A stretch of 64,000 nt of DNA from Leishmania mexicana MHOM/GT/2001/U1103 (taxonomy: Eukaryota; Euglenozoa; Kinetoplastea; Trypanosomatida; Trypanosomatidae), in assembly GCF_000234665.1 (NCBI RefSeq), contig NC_018324.1:1135233-1199232 (forward strand). The letters run 5' to 3'. The notes below the pieces were generated by a model that was given only the letters and a program-made list of their open reading frames with translations, was not told where the DNA came from and did no database searches. Positions 59,367-64,000 of this stretch are shown piece by piece; within the stretch, counting starts at the first letter, position 1, and the number at the start of each line of letters is the position of its first letter. The position numbers and the translations under genes are program-made.

Positions 59367-59765
59367 TCACTTGCTGTGCTCCCGCAGCATGCACATGGTG
59401 ATGTAGTACTGTCGCCCGTACAGAAGCGTGTTCCACAACATCAATGTCAGAAGGATCGTGTTGAGCTGCGTCGCACCACTGTGCTGAGTAAAAAGAAGCG
59501 AGTAGAGCACCAGACGGATGCCCTCATGGATTGTGTTGAGCATCAGCAGCCACCGGTTCAGTGGCTCTAGCAACACAAACAGGCGTGAAAGCATCAAGAA
59601 CACGAGCAGGCCAGCGTACAGTGCCACGGCAAGCGGCGCGTTAGCCCTGCTGTCGAGCCACCAGGTGTCATAGGTTAAGCCTTTCAGATTGGCCTGCCTC
59701 AGCTGAAGCAGCTCGTACGCATCTGCGAGGATGAGCGCGACCGTGTACCACTGAATGGCAAGCAT
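59367..59765 (-). CDS. Small four-span membrane protein, Erg28-like
   Basis: 132 residues from ATG 59765 (11 codons upstream is a GTG). Four hydrophobic spans: about 3-22, 43-66, 71-93 and 100-118. The protein has a conserved-looking SR motif (60-61) with ten residues to a second Arg (R71), an H-E pair in span 3 (H80, E81) and a final WNTLLYGRQYY. Length, four spans, the R...EPxN turn, the E in span 3 and the aromatic-basic YGRQYY end resemble Erg28, the ER scaffold of sterol C4-demethylation. The neighbouring gene at 60533-61048 has the same layout, suggesting tandem paralogues. Weak similarity only; a family of unknown function is the alternative. Confidence 0.7.
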   Translation of the reverse strand: MLAIQWYTVALILADAYELLQLRQANLKGLTYDTWWLDSRANAPLAVALYAGLLVFLMLSRLFVLLEPLNRWLLMLNTIHEGIRLVLYSLLFTQHSGATQLNTILLTLMLWNTLLYGRQYYITMCMLREHSK

Positions 59766-60532
59766 CTGCGGCGCTGTGGAAGTCGTGATAATACGCACAG
59801 AAAAGCAAGAAAAAAATCGATACGAGTTCCCCTTGCGTTGAGCAGTGGAGGCACGTGCTGCTGCTACGGGTGGGGTCGTTTATGCTTGCGCAGTCGCTGT
59901 GCGCATGCTGAAGGAGAGGAGGTGGGGGTGAGGAGAGCGGAGACGTGAACCAGCACAAAAAAGAAGAGAGACCCAGAAAAGGGGTAGAAGAATGGCGGGT
60001 GTCCCTAAGACGAGAAAAAAACCCTCACCGACTCACCTGGATCGGAGGTGAAGGGTAGTGCCCGCCACCAGTCACCACTCTATCTCTCCATGCCAAGGAA
60101 GCACGTCTTTCCCGTCGAAAGATGGCGCTCGCCTCCCAAAAAGGCAAGTACGCGAGCTATAAACACCGACTCGACCACTACCACAACGCAGCACTGCAGT
60201 CGGCGAGTACTTGCCTGTGTGTATGTGTGCGTGTAGTTCGCACTGTACACGAAACATAGCCGAGCCGCCTTGCCGCCGCGACAGCGCACAAGACGCAATG
60301 CGACCCAAGACAGCCCCCTCACTTACCCCCACACTCCCTCACAGCAGAGAAAAAAAGCGCATAGAGTTCAAAAAAGGGCGCAAGGCCACCTCAACACGAA
60401 GAAGAGCAAGAGGGAGCCCGCAACACGCCCGGAGCACGAGCAGACACAACGCTGGAGAGCAGAGGGCAAGAGGCCAAAAGGGACTAACCACAGCGACATC
60501 GAGGAGCGGCCGCATCGGCGCGTCCAGAGACT
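59766..60532. other. Intergenic spacer
   Basis: About 770 bp; GA-rich tract at 60340-60480. No gene seen. Confidence 0.5.
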
Positions 60533-61048
60533 TCACTTGTTCTTTTTTTCCTCCTTGTTCTTTGCGTAGTCCGCGCGCTTCTTGCGAATGATGGCGAGTT
60601 GCTCCTGCCGCCTCTTGAGATCGGCGATCTCGGCTCTTGTGAGTTGCGTCTTCAGCTGCACCAGTCGAGCAGCAAATAGAAAAATGTTCATCACCATCAG
60701 CGTGCCCATAATGTATACTTCGCTGTTTGGCGCATCCTCCTTGTGGCTGCAGCAGTAGAGGTAGAGCCCTGCCTCGAATGTGTGGACGACGACGAGGTAG
60801 GTAATGATGATGCGTGACTTCGGTAGTGCGCACGCCATCCCGCGCGACACGACGAGGCACGCCAGCATGGCAACAAACACGTATACCAGCGGCTTATTGT
60901 TTGTGTAGTAGTCCTTGTCGTCGACCCAGGCACCGGCCTTTGGCAGCGGCATATCACCACTTAGCAGCCTCACAATCACGGGAACCTCGAAGAGAACAGC
61001 TCCTGCGCAGTACGCCTGGAACACTCTGGTGATGGAGAGGTCCCACAT
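60533..61048 (-). CDS. Small four-span membrane protein with KKxx end, paralogue of its neighbour
   Basis: 171 residues from ATG 61048 (frame extends 36 codons to a non-ATG). Hydrophobic spans at about 7-29, 53-75, 80-100 and 110-130, then a charged coiled-coil tail (135-171). It ends KKNK, which fits the dilysine KKxx signal for ER retrieval. Span 2/3 sequence VVSRGMACALPKSRIIITYL shares spacing with LMLSRLFVLLEPLNRWLLML of the adjacent downstream protein (SR, ten residues to Arg, then His and Glu in the next span). Both may be Erg28-related ER membrane proteins. This copy differs by an insertion after span 1 and the lysine-rich tail. Function not proven. Confidence 0.72.
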   Translation of the reverse strand: MWDLSITRVFQAYCAGAVLFEVPVIVRLLSGDMPLPKAGAWVDDKDYYTNNKPLVYVFVAMLACLVVSRGMACALPKSRIIITYLVVVHTFEAGLYLYCCSHKEDAPNSEVYIMGTLMVMNIFLFAARLVQLKTQLTRAEIADLKRRQEQLAIIRKKRADYAKNKEEKKNK

Positions 61049-62470
61049 GGTGCACTCTTCAGGGGCGTCTGTCGAGAAAGAACACCAAGGACAACAGCTG
61101 CGCTGTAAGTGCGGTAGTGTGTGGTGTGATAACGAGTAACGGCCTTGACGCCCCAAATTGAGTGCTTCGCACCAAAGCCAACGCAGCGAATGAGGATGTT
61201 GTGCGTGCCTGCAATGATGGGTGGTGGGCGTGTGTGGGAGTGATGAGGTGAGGAATCAGAGGCGCAAGGGGAGAGAGCTTCGTAGAGAGAGAAAGAGCAA
61301 GGCAAGACGATGACGACAAAGACCCCAGTGTATCCTCCTGCAGAGAAAGAAACGTCTGCGCAGACGTACGTGAAGATTATATTATATATACATATATCAT
61401 GTACGATTCGTGTGATGGGTTGACCTAGTAAAGCAGGAAGACGAACAGGTGAGGAAGAGGAATAGGTGTGTGTATGTGTGTGTGTGTGTGCCAGATGGGA
61501 GATGGGATGGTGTGGGATGTGTGGCGGTGGTGAAATGACCAACGGCAGCAGATGGGAAGAGTCGGCATCAACCACAACAAAGCCTCATCAATGATGCAGG
61601 TCGCCGTCGGCGCAGAAATCCCTGTGCGCTTGTTCGGCCCGCACTTTCCACAGCTTCAACTCCTCCTTCAAGACGTTGGGGGAGGGATGTTGTAGTCCCC
61701 TCGTACGCTCTGTCACGCATCACCGCAAACGGTACGGCGCAGATGCAAGCTTCTGTCAGGAGACAGTTGGGGCGCGGTGGTGACGTATCCACCACACAGA
61801 ACAAGAAGACAAAAGGAGGGAGAGTGCAGCGGTGCATCAGGAAAGTCCTCAGGAGAGACACACACAGAGGTACGCATACACGATAGAGCCACATAACGCA
61901 CAGCAGCAGACGGAGATAGAGGCAGGAGGTAAATGAGGGTAAGAAGGTGGTGGGGGTGAGGTTATCAGGTGCATGGAGAAGGCTGTGTGCCACCGTTCGC
62001 GTTGCGTGATGGCGAATGGGGAAGCAACGCACCAGAACACAGAGAAAAGAAGCCAGACACCAACCCCCATGTCCTTTCCAACTCGTGCGCGCTACCACGC
62101 GAGAGAGACGGCTGCAGCGGAGGCTGCTGTCGCTCTAGTCGATAGCAAGAAATTTAGAAAAAATGCGCGAAAAAGAGGGTGTGGGTGTGGGCAAAGAGGG
62201 AGAGCGTTGCCACACTCATCACGCTGCGCTGCGTCCGTCAGGTTTATATCGCCGCCCTCCGCGTTCTCAAGGGCTAGCAGATTCTTGCACAGCGAGTCAT
62301 GCTCTTCGAAGCCGCGACATGAGGGCAGCGCGGCGCAAATCCGGTGCCGTTGGTGCGTATCTGAGACTCCTTGCGCACCGCTGGGGATCCCATGGACGTC
62401 ACTGCGAAGACCGCCGCGCCGGCTGCGATAACCTTCGTGCTGCGGCGAACGAGTGGCACGTCCCATGACG
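61049..62470. other. Intergenic spacer
   Basis: Contains an AT-alternating patch at about 61375-61399, (GT)n at about 61467-61490 and, at its right end (62160-62470), sequence that may be the eroded C-terminal or 3' part of the GH32 pseudogene. No intact gene seen. Confidence 0.5.
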
Positions 62471-64000
62471 TTATCCCCTCTCGGCAGCTAGACACAGCTG
62501 TTTCAGCACCTCCGTTCCATCATCCTTGTACACCGCCATCACGCTGTCATCGACGAAGACGTGCAGCTTCGCACACCTAGGAAGGATGACCCTGAGAGGC
62601 GCGCCTGCTCACCGTCTGGGGGAGCTCGATGGACGAAGATGCAGCGCACTGCAGTCTACTTGCAGAGGCGCTGACGTGGGAAGGAAATCGCAGTATGAAT
62701 CTGGAACGCTCTTCATACTTCATGCCTCGCATACCGGTGCCTGCTGACTGCACTGCGCCCGCACGGCTCGCGGCGGCGTCGGCACTGTCCGGCACGGCGA
62801 CTTGCTGTAGAGGGCTTCCGGACTGACTGCAACCGCGGGCCCGGGTGGAGGTCGTTACGGGCATGGACAGCGAGACAGACACGTAGCGCGACGCATTTGG
62901 ACTCACCCGCATGCGTCAGCCGAACTCGGGCAGACCGACGGCAGAGAACGTGCTACCGTCAAAGATGCCAAGAGGGGTGTAGAGGGTGGCGATGGTCTCC
63001 TGGCACGTCAAGACTCGAGAGCCTCTCGTGATGGCTGTCATTGAGGCCGCTCGTAACCGTCAGGGACGTGCCCCAAGCGATACGATCGGCTCGCAGAGCC
63101 TGCGTTTCCCGGATGGGAGGAAGGCGGAGCTTCTCTGTGGCGTCGTACACGATGTCGCGGATGTTTTGCATGCCAACCCAGCCGTTTGCGCTGGTGCGCA
63201 ACTACGCCAACTCTCCTTCAATCCACGCCCCCTCCCCTCACATCTGCCGCCGCAGCAGCACCGGATCATAGAAAATCGTACCACTGCAAAAGAAACCAAA
63301 GTCTACCACGGTCACCTGCTGCGCCGGGTCAGCGGTAAACAGGTAGTTAGTGGCCTCTGCGTAGGCATCATAGGCGACCAGATCCGGCCTCCAGTTTGGA
63401 ACGGACAGCGCGAGGTAAGACGCATTCTGACCTCTCTAGGGTCGGCACAGTTACATCGGCACCACCACTGTCACTGCTACTGATGCCGTTCCCATCCACG
63501 TAGAGGTTGTGCACAAAGGCGTAGCCGCTCTGGAAGAGTGCGTCCGTGGTGGAGAAGACTACAATGCGTTAGCGCACGCCATCGGCGCGGCTCACACGAG
63601 CGGCCAAAGCGATTAGCCACTGCCCGCCCATGTCCTGCTTTGTCCACCACCCGGTATGCTTTCTTGACCGATAGTTGTGTTGATGGACATCGTCACGAAC
63701 GTGTGGAACGGTGGCCGGCTAGTCGCGTCGGCGATGCACTGACGCTATGCGTTTGACTCAGCATACGTGTATACGATAACGTGGGTGCTCTGGTTGTTGT
63801 TCATCATTGCACACGACAGTACGGCGTGCCGGCCGTAGCACCTGCTGGGGTTGATTGTCAGCGGTGTATCTTCGCGGGACCAGTGAGCATAGTTGGTCGA
63901 CGTACCATTGTGCCACACAGTACCGCTATCCACCCCGGTGCTGGGATTTTAGAGCATGTACAGGCAAACCTTCTGCGCTGTGGCTTCGCGATGCAGTCCC
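62471..64000 (-). pseudogene. Decayed GH32 beta-fructofuranosidase (invertase/sucrase) gene; 5' end outside window
   Basis: No long open frame, but successive minus-strand fragments read like one GH32 enzyme from middle to C-terminus. STNYAHW and CYGRHAVLS with VIVYTYAE (63933-63750) match the S-x-DLxHW and SGSAV/YTG region. IADATSRPPFHTF (about 63700-63740) matches the substrate-strand segment. GGQWLIALAA plus RIVVFSTTDALF (about 63510-63640) matches the W-x-M-x-A and I-x-x-STD strands. VTVVDFGFFCSGTIFYDP with LLRRQM (about 63245-63315) matches the D-x-G-x-FYA ... RR block. LHVFVDDSVMAVYKDDG (about 62520-62575) matches the C-terminal VDxSVxE strand. In-frame stops occur at 63949-63951, 63745-63747 and 63569-63571, and at least one frameshift lies between 63640 and 63700. 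The catalytic N-terminal part is outside the window. Assignment rests on remembered family patterns. Confidence 0.65.

Noticed and set aside
61568..62098. 176-codon minus-strand open frame
   Set aside because: Begins without ATG, Cys/Leu/Ser/His-rich low complexity; typical of translated spacer.
1..64000. CRISPR arrays, bacterial-type operons, rRNA or tRNA genes
   Set aside because: No regularly spaced direct repeats, no bacterial ribosome-binding sites; I recognised no tRNA or rRNA, though a covariance-model scan would be needed to exclude small RNAs.

Overview
The window is nuclear DNA of a trypanosomatid, most likely Leishmania. Every gene I can support lies on the minus strand, head to tail and without introns. 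Genes are separated by long purine/pyrimidine-biased spacers full of (CA)n/(GT)n runs, and pyrimidine tracts (seen as purine runs on +) precede the starts, as expected for one polycistronic unit resolved by trans-splicing and polyadenylation. Coding DNA is GC-rich. From memory (not verifiable here), the order RPS24 pair, ABCG, PI3K-related kinase, succinyl-CoA ligase beta matches part of L. major chromosome 36. Two runs of exactly 100 N (22213-22312 and 33901-34000) show it is a draft scaffold.

Layout in + coordinates (transcription runs right to left): 1-1434 multi-spanning membrane protein, cut by the window edge; 2295-5561 DEAH-box spliceosomal-type RNA helicase; 7249-10686 large protein that I read as four degenerate phytochelatin-synthase-like domains; 11594-11872 small coiled-coil protein; 15412-16194 SPRY protein; 17629-18042 and 18893-19306 two identical ribosomal protein S24 genes in a 1,264-bp-period tandem duplication; 20119-25205 CFAP65-like flagellar protein interrupted by gap 1; 26628-28670 ABCG half-transporter; 29858-32425 divergent MCM-like AAA+ protein; 32933-33175 small helical protein; 34810-35850 mitochondrial, probably mitoribosomal, protein; 36787-37128 PHF5A/Rds3 splicing factor; 38620-40227 HRD1-like RING E3 ligase; 41337-53864 a 4,175-residue DNA-PKcs-like PIKK; 57372-58613 mitochondrial succinyl-CoA ligase beta; 59367-59765 and 60533-61048 two related small four-span membrane proteins that resemble Erg28; 62471-64000 a decayed GH32 beta-fructofuranosidase pseudogene that runs off the right edge.

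The genes do not form a functional operon; neighbours cover splicing, translation, flagellum, lipid transport, genome maintenance and mitochondrial metabolism, as is normal for kinetoplastid units. The most unusual content is: the four-repeat PCS-like apparent pseudo-enzyme; a DNA-PKcs-like kinase whose DFG aspartate reads as glycine; an MCM-like protein with damaged Walker B and arginine-finger positions; a retroposon-like spacer segment (about 25640-26185) carrying a relic 2A-like motif; the GH32 pseudogene; and a 705-bp repeat flanking gap 2 that looks like an unmerged contig overlap next to a strong GC hairpin.

Several open frames can be extended upstream through GTG or TTG codons. I placed the starts at the first ATG, because trypanosomatid nuclear genes start at ATG; those choices are noted per gene.
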